From Alkalicoccus luteus (GTDB taxonomy: Bacteria > Bacillota > Bacilli > Bacillales > Salisediminibacteriaceae), in NCBI RefSeq assembly GCF_012034335.1, contig NZ_JAATHJ010000006.1:91031-155030 (forward strand): a stretch of DNA of 64,000 bases, written 5' to 3'. Position numbers and translations under genes: made by a program. Positions 41,297-50,241 of the stretch are shown in pieces. Each line of letters starts with the position of its first letter. Within the stretch, counting starts at the first letter, position 1. Below the pieces are notes generated by a model. It was given only the letters and a program-made list of their open reading frames with translations. It made no database searches and had not been told where the DNA came from.

Positions 41297-41811
41297 CGTT
41301 ATCCGAGGAGCACGTCCAGGTTATAGCAGCGGAAGCAATCAAGGCATACCAGCAGCAGGAGAAAGAGAATCAGCGGGCTAGAGATAAACGATTGCATAAT
41401 ACGAAACTTTTATTGAAAAACTATCGGTCTTTTGTCCGCCATTGTGATAACATTAAATTGGAATTAGATAACCAAGATGAAGAGGAAGAAGACATCTATC
41501 GAATTATTCATTCCAATGAGGTAGCTGTGGAAGCGATCAAGCGAAGCAAGCGCCGCACGATCGCCATGATCCGGTTCATCGATCAAATGCTGGTCGTTTA
41601 TAAGACGCTTTCACAGTCATCTGGTAAAGAGGAAGAAGCCAGAAGGTACGACATCATCGAGAAAATGTACATTGATTCCAAGAAAGTTTCTGCTGAACAG
41701 ATTGCTGAATGTCACAATATCGAGACAAGAACGGTGTATCGTGATGTGAACAAAGCCTGTGAAACGTTGGCAACACTGATGTTTGGCGTTGATGCTGTCC
41801 GATTGAAGTAA
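41293..41811 (+). CDS. ArpU/RinA-like late transcription regulator
   Basis: A 172-residue helical protein. Its C-terminal part reads KKVSAEQIAECHNIETRTVY, a sigma-4-like helix-turn-helix typical of ArpU/RinA-type phage late regulators. It is the last gene of the early/middle block and directly precedes the packaging and head genes, the normal position of such regulators. The start follows GGGGGAGACGAC. Exact family assignment needs a profile search. Confidence 0.7.
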   Translation: MTLSEEHVQVIAAEAIKAYQQQEKENQRARDKRLHNTKLLLKNYRSFVRHCDNIKLELDNQDEEEEDIYRIIHSNEVAVEAIKRSKRRTIAMIRFIDQMLVVYKTLSQSSGKEEEARRYDIIEKMYIDSKKVSAEQIAECHNIETRTVYRDVNKACETLATLMFGVDAVRLK

Positions 41812-41829
41812 CAGAAACACTGGCAAAGC

Positions 41830-41875
41830 GTGTCAAAAAGGTGTCATTGTCACGCCATTAAGAAGTCTATAGACT
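41830..41875 (+). promoter_or_regulatory. Candidate late promoter with GTGTCA direct repeats
   Basis: GTGTCA occurs at 41830-41835 and 41841-41846 (11-bp period). It is followed by TTGTCA (41847-41852), a 17-nt spacer and TAGACT (41870-41875), which is embedded in the palindrome AGTCTATAGACT. The location right after the late-regulator gene fits a regulator-dependent late promoter. Confidence 0.45.
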
Positions 41876-41899
41876 GATAGTGTGAGAAAGTAGCGTAAT

Positions 41900-41934
41900 G
41901 GCATCCACTATCAATAACAGTGGGTGCCGTTTTC
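41900..41934 (+). terminator. Hairpin with T tract after the late regulator
   Basis: A 10-bp stem GGCATCCACT / AGTGGGTGCC (one wobble) is followed by TTTTC. It could end the early transcript, or regulate the start of the late transcript because it lies only about 20 nt after the candidate late promoter. Confidence 0.65.
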
Positions 41935-41966
41935 ATTGCACCTGCCTATCATCTGGAGGTGCGACT

Positions 41967-42107
41967 ATGAATGGACAAGAGCTTGGAGAGAAAATGCAGA
42001 ATGTAGGGAAGGACATGCAGAAAGGCGGAGGGGCTTTAGCAGGCTGTGGATGTCTGCTGACGATATTCGTCACTGTACCGATCATCCTGATTCTGTTTAT
42101 ATTTTAA
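41967..42107 (+). CDS. Small one-helix membrane protein
   Basis: A 46-residue protein with a polar N-terminus and a single transmembrane segment (GCLLTIFVTVPIILILFIF). The start follows GGAGGTG. Function unknown; similar tiny membrane proteins occur at the front of phage late operons. Confidence 0.6.
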   Translation: MNGQELGEKMQNVGKDMQKGGGALAGCGCLLTIFVTVPIILILFIF

Positions 42108-42127
42108 ATCAAATAGGGGGAGTGCAT

Positions 42128-42238
42128 ATGGGAGAAGTCATCCGGCTTGGTGAGATCGGAATACTGCTGACTCTTCCACTTGCACTCCTTTTTATTATGG
42201 GGATGTGGCTATTTAAGAAAAGGAGGCTGACGACATGA
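42128..42238 (+). CDS. Tiny membrane protein
   Basis: A 36-residue peptide with one hydrophobic helix (GILLTLPLALLFIMGMWLF) and a basic tail. AGGGGGAG precedes it, and its stop overlaps the next start. Function unknown. Confidence 0.5.
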   Translation: MGEVIRLGEIGILLTLPLALLFIMGMWLFKKRRLTT

Positions 42239-42516
42239 CGGTACTATTCCAAACACGGCAGCCAACGGTGCGGTGTAATCGCTGTGGGCATAAGACACCA
42301 ATCACCTTAAAGACACGGGCGTATGGGCGAGGGAAGAAGGAGCACTACTTCACATGCCATACGTGCCGTACCAAGTACACATCATACTGCACGGATGAGC
42401 AGGTGCGGGCATGGCAGAAGAAAGCTAGAACAGAAACGGATTCAGATCAATTGCTTCTCCTTCAAACAAAGATGAAAGAGCGAATGGATAAGCTCAAAGA
42501 GGAGCTACCACAGTAG
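42235..42516 (+). CDS. Zinc-finger phage protein
   Basis: A 93-residue protein with two CxxC knuckles (CNRCGH and CHTCRT), so it probably binds zinc, followed by a helical tail. It abuts the HNH nuclease gene, so it may assist packaging or late transcription. Confidence 0.65.
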   Translation: MTVLFQTRQPTVRCNRCGHKTPITLKTRAYGRGKKEHYFTCHTCRTKYTSYCTDEQVRAWQKKARTETDSDQLLLLQTKMKERMDKLKEELPQ

Positions 42517-42819
42517 ATGGGTAAGAGGATAGGGGATAGCATATACCATACTACGGGGTGGAGGAGACTACGGGCATACGTATACGGGAGGGAGCATGGC
42601 ATCTGCCAGCGATGCGGTGATCCGGGTGATGTTGTGCATCATAAGATTGCGATAACTGCAGCGAACGTGAACGATCCGAACGTTACGATGAATGCTCAGC
42701 TCCTTGAGTTGCTGTGTCATCAGTGTCACAACAGAGAACACAAAGCCGGCGAGGATCCGGTGAGGGAAGATTGTGCGTTCGATGAGTTCGGTCAGCTGGT
42801 CAAGCGAGAAAAAAATTAA
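42517..42819 (+). CDS. HNH endonuclease of the packaging module
   Basis: A 100-residue HNH nuclease with CxxC pairs (CQRC and CHQC), the catalytic DVVHHKI histidine region, and the closing CHNREHK. HNH proteins next to terminase genes are typical of cos-type HK97-like phages, where they are needed for DNA cutting during packaging. Confidence 0.88.
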   Translation: MGKRIGDSIYHTTGWRRLRAYVYGREHGICQRCGDPGDVVHHKIAITAANVNDPNVTMNAQLLELLCHQCHNREHKAGEDPVREDCAFDEFGQLVKREKN

Positions 42820-42930
42820 AAGTGTTGCGACTCCCCCCTAATTAGAGGGGCTATGGAGAAAAAAATTAAGCGACGCATGACTCGCGCGTAACGCACAGGT
42901 CACTCTACATAAGGGGGGTTCAGGCGAAAA
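42804..42930. other. Candidate cos/packaging region
   Basis: Between the HNH and small-terminase genes lie two exact direct repeats GAGAAAAAAATTAA (51 bp apart), a hairpin CCCCT-AATTAG-AGGGG between them, and a GC-rich segment (GACTCGCGCGTAACGC). The position and repeats fit a terminase recognition and cutting site, but nothing here proves it. Confidence 0.35.
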
Positions 42931-43290
42931 ATGGCAAAAATAGCAGCTAGTAAGCAAGATTTGATGATAAAAGAAGAGATTTCCAAGCTTCAGGAGATAT
43001 TAAGCGAGATTTCCGAAGAGAAACAGAAAGCAGCGGCGAAATTGATTGAACGAGTCGCGTTTATGACGGTCACGCTTCAAATACTGGAGGACGACATCAA
43101 ACGAAAAGGTCCGACCTATAAATTTAAACAGGGCGCTCAAGAAATGATTGTGGAAAATCCATCACAGAAAAGCTATAACACGATGATTAACCGATACACG
43201 GCTGCATATGATAAGTTGTTCAGCCTGCTCCCGAAAGAAGCACCTAAAGACGACGGGGATGGATTTGAAGCGTTCGTGAATGGTCGATGA
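42931..43290 (+). CDS. terS: Terminase small subunit (P27 family)
   Basis: A 119-residue protein with an N-terminal helical part and the family tail KSYNTMINRYTAAYDKLFSL. It recognises phage DNA for packaging. The stop overlaps the large-subunit start by 4 nt, which supports the call. Confidence 0.85.
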   Translation: MAKIAASKQDLMIKEEISKLQEILSEISEEKQKAAAKLIERVAFMTVTLQILEDDIKRKGPTYKFKQGAQEMIVENPSQKSYNTMINRYTAAYDKLFSLLPKEAPKDDGDGFEAFVNGR

Positions 43291-44972
43291 AGAAATATCC
43301 GCTTGCTTATAATCCGATTCTTGATTACTGGCAGCAGATCGAAGCGAAAAACGTTGTGGTCAGTAAAAAAGTATATCGGGTTTATAAGAAACTGATAGCT
43401 GACATGAACGATGAAACGTGTGAATGGGAGTACGATGCAAAACGTGCCAATCATGCGCTGGAGTTCATCGAAGGCTATTGCCAACATTCAAAAGGAAAAA
43501 TGGGTGGCGAACCCTTTAAGCTGGAGCTGTGGCAGAAAGCCATGACTGCAGCTATTTTTGGTTTCGTTCACAAAATTGACGGCACACGAAAATACCGAGA
43601 ATTTATTTTGATTGTCGCCCGTAAGAACGGTAAGTCAGCCTGGGGCTCCGCCGTTGCATTGTATATGCTGCTTGCTGACGGTGAGCCAGGTCCGGAAGTC
43701 GTCAGTGCGGCCACGAAGAAAGACCAGGCTAAAATTGTGTGGCTGGAATCTAAACGGATGGTTAAAAAATCGCCGGTACTACGAAAGCGCGTCCGGTCCT
43801 TGGTGGCGGAACTGTTATCTGACTTTAATGATGGAAGCTTCCGACCGCTCTCCAGCGATAGTAATACATTGGACGGGTTGAACCTTCACTGTAGCCTAAT
43901 TGATGAGCTGCACGCGATTGAAGATAAGAACCTGTACGATGTCATTGTGGATGGTATGTCTGCCCGTGAACAGCCTCTCTCTATCATTACGACAACAGCC
44001 GGTACCGTCCGTGAGGGTATCTTTGATCTAAAGTATGACGAGGCTGAATCTATTATTAACGGATATGACGATCCAGCAGTCCATAAAGATGAAGCTGTAT
44101 TACCTATAATTTATGAGCTGGACAGCCGTAAAGAATGGACAGATGAAAGGTGCTGGCAGAAAGCGAATCCGGGGCTTGGCACAATTAAAAATACAGATGA
44201 GCTGGCACGTAAAGTGCGAAAAGCTCAGGCGAATCCTTTGTTGGTAAAAAATTTACTGACAAAGGATTTTAATATTCGTGAGACTTCTTCTGAATCTTGG
44301 CTAACGTTTGAACAGCTGGATAATCAAGACACATTTGATATCGAAGAAATAAAGCCAAGGTACGCCATCGGCGGTGCCGACCTATCACAGACCACAGACT
44401 TAACATCTGCGAATATCACGTTTATGACAGATGAAAATTCCCCGATCTACGTCATGCATATGTACTGGTTGCCAGAAGACTTGCTCGAAAAGCGGGTCAA
44501 GGAGGACAAGGTACCTTATGACGTGTGGAAGGATCTTGGCTTTTTACGAACGACGCCAGGAAACAAAGTACATTATAAATTTGTCACTCAATGGTTTGAG
44601 GAAATGCTGCATGAATATGATGTCTACATTCCTTGGATCGGCTATGACAGCTGGTCCGCTCAATACTGGGTAGAAGAAATGCAAAGCATATTTGGTAAAG
44701 ATGCCATGATCCCTGTGATTCAGGGTAAAAAGACGCTCTCTGCTCCAATGCACCGAATGGGCGCCGATCTGGAAAAGAAGCATATTAATTACGGCAATAA
44801 CCAGATCACGAAATGGTGTCTTTCAAATACATCGGTTGAAATAGATAAAAACAATAATATTCAACCTGTGAAAGGTAAATCTCAGAAGAAACGTATCGAC
44901 GGCACGGCATCCATGCTGAACAGTTATGTGGTACTGCAGGATCGCTGGAGCGACTACGTAAATATGATATAG
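43287..44972 (+). CDS. terL: Terminase large subunit
   Basis: A 561-residue packaging motor. The ATPase half has the Walker A-like ARKNGKSAWG (about 111-120) and Walker B LIDELHAIED. The RNase H-like nuclease half starts near GGADLSQTTDLTSANITFM, with the catalytic Asp, and has a later acidic residue in WIGYDSW. It belongs to the Terl_1 group normally paired with HNH and P27 small subunits. Confidence 0.95.
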   Translation: MKKYPLAYNPILDYWQQIEAKNVVVSKKVYRVYKKLIADMNDETCEWEYDAKRANHALEFIEGYCQHSKGKMGGEPFKLELWQKAMTAAIFGFVHKIDGTRKYREFILIVARKNGKSAWGSAVALYMLLADGEPGPEVVSAATKKDQAKIVWLESKRMVKKSPVLRKRVRSLVAELLSDFNDGSFRPLSSDSNTLDGLNLHCSLIDELHAIEDKNLYDVIVDGMSAREQPLSIITTTAGTVREGIFDLKYDEAESIINGYDDPAVHKDEAVLPIIYELDSRKEWTDERCWQKANPGLGTIKNTDELARKVRKAQANPLLVKNLLTKDFNIRETSSESWLTFEQLDNQDTFDIEEIKPRYAIGGADLSQTTDLTSANITFMTDENSPIYVMHMYWLPEDLLEKRVKEDKVPYDVWKDLGFLRTTPGNKVHYKFVTQWFEEMLHEYDVYIPWIGYDSWSAQYWVEEMQSIFGKDAMIPVIQGKKTLSAPMHRMGADLEKKHINYGNNQITKWCLSNTSVEIDKNNNIQPVKGKSQKKRIDGTASMLNSYVVLQDRWSDYVNMI

Positions 44973-44978
44973 GGGGTG

Positions 44979-46205
44979 ATGAAAATCGGACTGTTTAGCT
45001 GGATGTTTGGAAACAAGGTAGATCAAGAACCCGGATCCGTGAGCAGCTTCCGCATGATTACCGATGGTGGGGGCGGCTTCTATAAATGGGATGGGAAACT
45101 GTATCAGAGTGACATTATTCGTGCCTGCATCCGTCCGAAAGCAAAAGCGGTAGGAAAGCTGATCGCCAAACACATACGGAGTAATGAAAATGAGTTTAAG
45201 ACCAATCCGGATGTCGGTTTGCGATTCTTGCTTGAAGAACCTAATCCGCTTATGAGCGGGCAGCTGATGCAAGAGAAAGTCACGACACAGCTGGAACTCA
45301 ACAATAATGCATTTATCCTTATCAAGCGAGACGCGCAGTATTATGCGACTGAATTATATCCGATCCCGGCAGTACAAGTAGATATGCTGGAAGGTGTGGA
45401 GGACATTTACCTGCGCTTCCACTTCCACAATGGCATGAAAATGACGGTGCCGTATTCAGATGTGATTCACCTGCGACAAGATTACAATGAGCATCAACTG
45501 TTTGGAGATAGCCCGGACGCTGCCTTACGTGATCTGATGGAAGTCGTCAGCACGATTGATCAGGGGCTCATTCAAGCAATTAAGCAGAGTGCTGTGATTC
45601 GATGGATTATGAAATTCACATCGAAGCTCCGGCCGGAAGATATTCAGTCTCAGATTGATAAGTTCACACAGAACTATTTGGATATCGAAAAAACAGGTGG
45701 AGCGGTGCCTGCCGATCCGTCCTATGATCTTCAGCAGGTGAAACCTGAAAACTACGTGCCGACAGATAAAAACCATAATACGAATAAGCGAATCATGGAC
45801 TTCTTTGGCACAAACGAAAAGATTATCTCCAGTGATTATAACGAGGATGAGTGGAACGCTTATTATGAATCGGTGGTTCAGCCGGTAGCCATGCAGCTTT
45901 CGGATGAATTTACTCGGAAGCTTTTTACACGTCGAGAACGCGGACACGGGAACAAAATCATCTTTGAATCATTCGCGCTGCAGTATGCATCGATGCGTAC
46001 AAAGATGGGACTGCTACAGATGGTAGACCGCGGAGCGCTCACACCGAATGAATGGCGTAAAATTCTCAATCTCGGACCTGTGGAAGACGGAGACAAACCA
46101 ATACGTCGCTTAGATACCGCAGAAGTGGCCGGCAGTGATCACATATCAGGAAAGGATGGTGCTACGGATGACGGACAAGATCAAGAAACCGACGATGAAG
46201 GATAG
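44979..46205 (+). CDS. Portal protein (HK97 family)
   Basis: A 408-residue HK97-type portal, the dodecameric ring through which DNA enters the head. Typical parts: DIIRACIRPKAKAVGKLIAK near the N-terminus, LLEEPNPLMSG, DVIHLRQDYNEHQLFGDSP and the late GALTPNEWRKILNLGPV. AGGGGGTG lies close to ATG 44979, so the exact start is uncertain by a few codons. It overlaps the protease gene. Confidence 0.93.
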   Translation: MKIGLFSWMFGNKVDQEPGSVSSFRMITDGGGGFYKWDGKLYQSDIIRACIRPKAKAVGKLIAKHIRSNENEFKTNPDVGLRFLLEEPNPLMSGQLMQEKVTTQLELNNNAFILIKRDAQYYATELYPIPAVQVDMLEGVEDIYLRFHFHNGMKMTVPYSDVIHLRQDYNEHQLFGDSPDAALRDLMEVVSTIDQGLIQAIKQSAVIRWIMKFTSKLRPEDIQSQIDKFTQNYLDIEKTGGAVPADPSYDLQQVKPENYVPTDKNHNTNKRIMDFFGTNEKIISSDYNEDEWNAYYESVVQPVAMQLSDEFTRKLFTRRERGHGNKIIFESFALQYASMRTKMGLLQMVDRGALTPNEWRKILNLGPVEDGDKPIRRLDTAEVAGSDHISGKDGATDDGQDQETDDEG

Positions 46206-46803
46206 GGAAGTTCGGAAGTTTGCTCACTTTGACATTCGCTCTGCCGATGCAGGCGAGGGCGAGCAAGACGAACTTTATGTAGAGGGTTACGCTGCTACGT
46301 TCGATGAACCGACCGTTTTATTTGAATTTGACGGCGTGGAGTACAAAGAGCAGCTTGATGACAAAGCGTTTGCAGAAGCAGACATGAGCGATGTCATTTT
46401 TAATTACAATCATGCAGGCAAAGTCATGGCCCGTACCAGGAATCAGACGCTGCAGCTGTCAGTCGATGATAAAGGGCTGCATGTAAGAGCACGATTGGAC
46501 GGTACGGAAGAAGGGCGAAAGCTTTATGAAGAAATCAACGGTGGTTATATTGACCGTATGAGCTTTGCCTTTACAGTTTCCGAATCAAGCTATGATCGTG
46601 AAAATCATACGCGCACGATTCGGAAAGTCAAGAAACTCTATGATGTGTCCGCGGTGGATATTCCCGCGTATGATACTACTTCACTTTCTGCGAGAAGCTT
46701 TTTCGAGGCGGAGGCTGAGAAAGAGAAAAAGGCGCTGGCAAGGGCCAAGAAGCGGGACGAAGTGAAGCGCAATATCTTGAAAGCTATAGCAAAATCCAAT
46801 TAA
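46168..46803 (+). CDS. HK97 family prohead protease
   Basis: A 211-residue S78-type serine protease that trims the capsid precursor. Recognisable segments are EGYAATFDEPTVLFEFDGVE, FNYNHAGKVMART (catalytic His), GGYIDRMSFAFTVSE (catalytic Ser) and VDIPAYDTT. It is placed between portal and capsid as usual. ATG 46168 follows GGAAAGGATGG. Confidence 0.92.
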   Translation: MTDKIKKPTMKDREVRKFAHFDIRSADAGEGEQDELYVEGYAATFDEPTVLFEFDGVEYKEQLDDKAFAEADMSDVIFNYNHAGKVMARTRNQTLQLSVDDKGLHVRARLDGTEEGRKLYEEINGGYIDRMSFAFTVSESSYDRENHTRTIRKVKKLYDVSAVDIPAYDTTSLSARSFFEAEAEKEKKALARAKKRDEVKRNILKAIAKSN

Positions 46804-46827
46804 TTAATCAAAAGGGGCGAATAGGTA

Positions 46828-48057
46828 ATGAAAAAACAAATGTTTCTACCACTGAGCATTCAGCATTTTAACGGGGATGGTGCGGATCGCATCACTGAAA
46901 TCGAAAAGCGTATGGGTGAACTCTCCAAGGAAGTCGATAAAGAAGATGCAGATCTTGAATCCTTGGAAAAAGAGCTGCGCGAACTGAAAGATGAAAAAGC
47001 AGAAATTGAAAAGCGTCAACGCATCCAGGCAGAGCTGAAAGGCATGCAGGAAGATAAGAAGCAGCGAAAGTCAGTCGAAACATTTAACCTGACAGCTGAT
47101 GATTTGGCTGCCGGGCAGGACGAGCTAGATAAAGAAATGGAAGAACGAGGCGCCGCGCTAATGGAAAAGCGTGCAGTCACCGTTTCTTCCGGAGATCTTG
47201 TTACTCCGAAGCATGATAAAGCCACAATCAATGACACATTCAACCAGGTATCGACGCTGCTGGATCGTGTGCAGTCTACTCCACTTAATGGCGGTGAATC
47301 TTACGCGGTGCCTTATGAAATTCAGCATGGCGAAGGTAACTATACTGCTGAGGGCGAGCCGTACGTTGATGTGGACGTTGACTTTGGTTACGCCATGATC
47401 AACAAGACGAAAATCACAGCATATTCTGAGATCACAGAAGAAGTAGAAAAACTTCCACGTGCGGATTATGCTTCTCGTGTCGTTGCAGGGAATACAAAAG
47501 CTGTTCGCAAGAAAATTACTCGTGAGATTCTGTCTGGTAGCGGCGGAACAGGAGAATTTGTCGGTATCTTCTCTTCTCAGGCAACAGCGATTAACCCAGC
47601 TACTGACATTGAAGTATCTGAGATCGATCGAGATACACTCGATGAAATCATTTACTCTTACGGTGGCGATGAGGACGTAGAAGATGAGCACGTACTGATT
47701 CTGTCCAAAGACGATCTTCGTAAATTCGCACAGGTCGAAGATGGAAACAACCGCAAATACTACGATGTTGTGAATAACGGTAACACTGGAACGATCAATG
47801 GTGTCCGTTACGTTATCAACAGTGCAGCTGGCTCTTCAGCAGTAGCGGAAGACGGCGATTACCTGATGGCATACGGTCCGCTTTCTAACTATGAAATGGG
47901 TATCTTCTCTCCTCTGGAAGTAAAGCGCTCCGACGACTACAAGTTTAAGCAGGGTATGATTGCTCACCGCGGTTCTGTCTTTGCAGGCGGTAACGTTGTC
48001 GCATTCAACGGCTTCCTCCGTGTGAAGAAAGGTGCAGCAGAAGCTCCAGAAGCATAA
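46828..48057 (+). CDS. Major capsid protein (HK97 fold)
   Basis: A 409-residue capsid precursor. The N-terminal 20-95 region is a charged coiled coil, the delta/scaffold domain removed by the protease. The shell domain follows, with features such as GGESYAVPYEIQHGEG, then TKITAYSEITEEVEKLPRAD and the late FKQGMIAHRGSVFAGGNVVA. Codon use is richer in preferred codons than in the neighbours, as expected for an abundant protein. Confidence 0.95.
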   Translation: MKKQMFLPLSIQHFNGDGADRITEIEKRMGELSKEVDKEDADLESLEKELRELKDEKAEIEKRQRIQAELKGMQEDKKQRKSVETFNLTADDLAAGQDELDKEMEERGAALMEKRAVTVSSGDLVTPKHDKATINDTFNQVSTLLDRVQSTPLNGGESYAVPYEIQHGEGNYTAEGEPYVDVDVDFGYAMINKTKITAYSEITEEVEKLPRADYASRVVAGNTKAVRKKITREILSGSGGTGEFVGIFSSQATAINPATDIEVSEIDRDTLDEIIYSYGGDEDVEDEHVLILSKDDLRKFAQVEDGNNRKYYDVVNNGNTGTINGVRYVINSAAGSSAVAEDGDYLMAYGPLSNYEMGIFSPLEVKRSDDYKFKQGMIAHRGSVFAGGNVVAFNGFLRVKKGAAEAPEA

Positions 48058-48090
48058 GCTGACCAATAAAATAACGAAAGGGTGAATCCC

Positions 48091-48369
48091 ATGAAAGCAC
48101 CTGTGAAAAAATCATTCCGTGATAAGCATGATAAAAATAAAAAGCTCTATCGTTCTGCTGGTCCTGATCGGCCAGCGGACGTTTTTGAGGGTGATGAAAA
48201 GCGTGTGAAGGAGCTGCAGAAGAAAGGCTACCTTGGAACTGAAGGAACCGAGGAGTCTGGTCAACCTGCAGAGCTCACGCACGTAGGCGGCGGGTATTAC
48301 GAGCTGCCTGATGGCACGAAAGTAAAAGGGAAACAGGAGGCAGAAACGCGGCTGCGTGATCTGTCATGA
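48091..48369 (+). CDS. Phage head-region protein, unknown
   Basis: A 92-residue charged protein (VFEGDEKRVKELQKKGYLGT; VGGGYYELPDGTKVKGK). Its place between capsid and connector suggests a head decoration or assembly role. The stop overlaps the next start. Family not recognised. Confidence 0.65.
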   Translation: MKAPVKKSFRDKHDKNKKLYRSAGPDRPADVFEGDEKRVKELQKKGYLGTEGTEESGQPAELTHVGGGYYELPDGTKVKGKQEAETRLRDLS

Positions 48370-48647
48370 AAGATAAGGTAAAGCTGGCGTTGCGACTGAG
48401 CGCAGCTGCATATGATGACGAAGTGGAAGATCTGATTGCTTCGTGCAAAGAAGATTTGTTCCAGTCAGGTGTAGCCCGAGATAAGGCGGACGATGAAGAC
48501 GATCCGCTTATTCGTCGGGCTATTATTGTATATGCAAAAGCGAATTTTGGAATGGACAGCCCGGATGCGGTCCGGTTCCATCAGTCGTATGAAAGCTTGA
48601 AACACCATTTAAGCATGGCGGAGGATTATGGCAGTCCCCTGGAGTGA
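48366..48647 (+). CDS. Head-tail connector (gp6-like)
   Basis: A 93-residue helical protein with the gp6-like adaptor pattern KLALRLSAAAYDDEVEDLIA and RRAIIVYAKANFGM. It forms the ring under the portal to which the tail joins. Confidence 0.85.
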   Translation: MKDKVKLALRLSAAAYDDEVEDLIASCKEDLFQSGVARDKADDEDDPLIRRAIIVYAKANFGMDSPDAVRFHQSYESLKHHLSMAEDYGSPLE

Positions 48648-48945
48648 TGTGATCGGACTGTTCTCATCGAATCCGGGCTTGGATGAGGACGGGTTTCCAA
48701 TCACAGCGCCTGCCGATCCAGTCGAAGTTTTTACAAACCGGCTCAGTATTCACTCCAATGAGTATTACATGGCTAAGCAGCAGGGCATTGAACTGGAGTA
48801 TCGCTTTGAAATCCGTGTGATCGAATTTAACGGGGAGGACATGGCGACCTACAAAGGGCAGGATTATGAGATTGAACGCACCTATGAAAAAGGTGAGTTT
48901 ATCGAGCTTGTGTTAAGAAAGCGCGGTGATCAGCATGGATCTTGA
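48628..48945 (+). CDS. Head closure protein (SPP1 gp16-like)
   Basis: A 105-residue beta-barrel head-tail adaptor (RFEIRVIEFNGEDMATYKGQ, then DYEIERTYEKGEFIELVLRK). It closes the head after packaging. It starts inside the connector gene after GGAGG. Confidence 0.8.
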   Translation: MAVPWSDVIGLFSSNPGLDEDGFPITAPADPVEVFTNRLSIHSNEYYMAKQQGIELEYRFEIRVIEFNGEDMATYKGQDYEIERTYEKGEFIELVLRKRGDQHGS

Positions 48946-49324
48946 TTTTCAAGGTATCGATGAGCTGATAGCGGAAATTGACAATATCGAAGGTCTGACA
49001 AACAGAACAAAAGATAATGCATTAAAAAACGGAGCCGAGCTGCTTGCAGAGCGCTGGAATCGTGAAGTATATTCTCACGGTCTGGCGAGACGAACTGGTA
49101 ATTCACAAGGAGCGATAGCTTTTAAAAAAGAGAAAGGCGATTACATCGTAGGTGCTACGAGTATCGCCTTTTATTTGTATATGCACGAATTTGGATACTG
49201 GAGCGTTCAGGCAGGTCGGTTTATCGCTCCGACTCCTACAGGTAGCCGTGTGTACGAAAGCAATAAAAACGCGATACTGGACACCTATGTAGACACATTC
49301 CGGAGGGAGCTGAGGATGCTATGA
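48935..49324 (+). CDS. HK97 gp10-like head-tail protein
   Basis: A 129-residue member of the HK97-gp10 family: LDFQGIDELIAEIDNIEGLT, then a conserved middle with RRTGNSQGAIA, and a C-terminal FYLYMHEFGYWSVQAGRFI typical of the family. It takes part in joining head and tail. ATG 48935 is chosen; GTG 48926 is also possible. Confidence 0.85.
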   Translation: MDLDFQGIDELIAEIDNIEGLTNRTKDNALKNGAELLAERWNREVYSHGLARRTGNSQGAIAFKKEKGDYIVGATSIAFYLYMHEFGYWSVQAGRFIAPTPTGSRVYESNKNAILDTYVDTFRRELRML

Positions 49325-49659
49325 ACGTGAACCGCGTCATTATGGAAACCTTGGCTCCTCTCGGGGTGCCAGTAGCACAGGCTCGCTATAACCAGAACGC
49401 TTCAACTTATATCGCATTTGTCGAATATCATCAGGCGCCCTGGCTGAATGCAGATGATGATGAACTGTGGACGAAACATTACTTTCAGATTGATGTTTTT
49501 TCAGACGGAAATTATTTGCAGCTGGTACGAGACGTAAAGAAACGATTAAAGGCAGTCGGTTTTACAAGAATGTTTGAGTCAGAAACCTATGACGATGACA
49601 TGAAGAAATACCGGAAACTGCTGCGAATGCATTACATCAGTAAATACGAGGAGGAATAA
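49321..49659 (+). CDS. Tail terminator/completion-like protein
   Basis: A 112-residue protein between the gp10-like and major tail genes. YIAFVEYHQAPWLNADDDEL and HYFQIDVFSDGNYLQLVRDV fit the general pattern of DUF3168/tail-terminator proteins that cap the tail tube. Assignment rests partly on position. Confidence 0.7.
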   Translation: MNVNRVIMETLAPLGVPVAQARYNQNASTYIAFVEYHQAPWLNADDDELWTKHYFQIDVFSDGNYLQLVRDVKKRLKAVGFTRMFESETYDDDMKKYRKLLRMHYISKYEEE

Positions 49660-49662
49660 AGC

Positions 49663-50238
49663 ATGGCACTTAAAGGATTGAAGAATTTACACTATGCGCC
49701 TATTACATCAGAGTCAGAATCAGAAACGGTATACGGTGAGGTTAAACCGCTTGGCCCAGCAATGGCTTTAAATATTCAGCCATCTATAAACCGGGCAAAC
49801 CTGCGAGCGGATGACAAGGTGCTTTTTTCAGATCATGTAAAGGGCCCATCAACCGTGACGCTTAACACGGCTTACCTGGATAAAGCTGTGGAAGCCGATA
49901 TTCTCGGCAAGAAAACGCACGAAAACGGTTTGATCTCTGACAATGTGGATGATAATCCTCCATACATTGCGATCGGCGGCCAAGCAGAATCAGCTCGGGG
50001 CGGCTATGAGTTTTTCTGGCTCTATCGTGTGAAGCTGGCACCTGCTGAGCAGAACATGAATACGAAGCAGGAAACGCCAGAATACTCCAGTCCGAACCTG
50101 GAGGGTGAAGCAATTGCTCGAATCCATGACGGGGAAGAAAAAGTGAAGGTCTGGGACGGCGACTCGGACATTGATGCTTCCGTGTTTGAAAACTGGTTCA
50201 ATGAAGTAATCGATAAAGACTATGTGGCGGAGGCTTAA
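49663..50238 (+). CDS. Major tail tube protein (phi13 family)
   Basis: A 191-residue tail tube subunit. GLKNLHYAPITSESESETVY and FFWLYRVKLAPAEQNMNTKQ match the phi13-type major tail protein. Tail tubes are polymers of this protein around the tape measure. The start follows GAGGAGGAATAAAGC. Confidence 0.88.
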   Translation: MALKGLKNLHYAPITSESESETVYGEVKPLGPAMALNIQPSINRANLRADDKVLFSDHVKGPSTVTLNTAYLDKAVEADILGKKTHENGLISDNVDDNPPYIAIGGQAESARGGYEFFWLYRVKLAPAEQNMNTKQETPEYSSPNLEGEAIARIHDGEEKVKVWDGDSDIDASVFENWFNEVIDKDYVAEA

Positions 50239-50241
50239 TCT

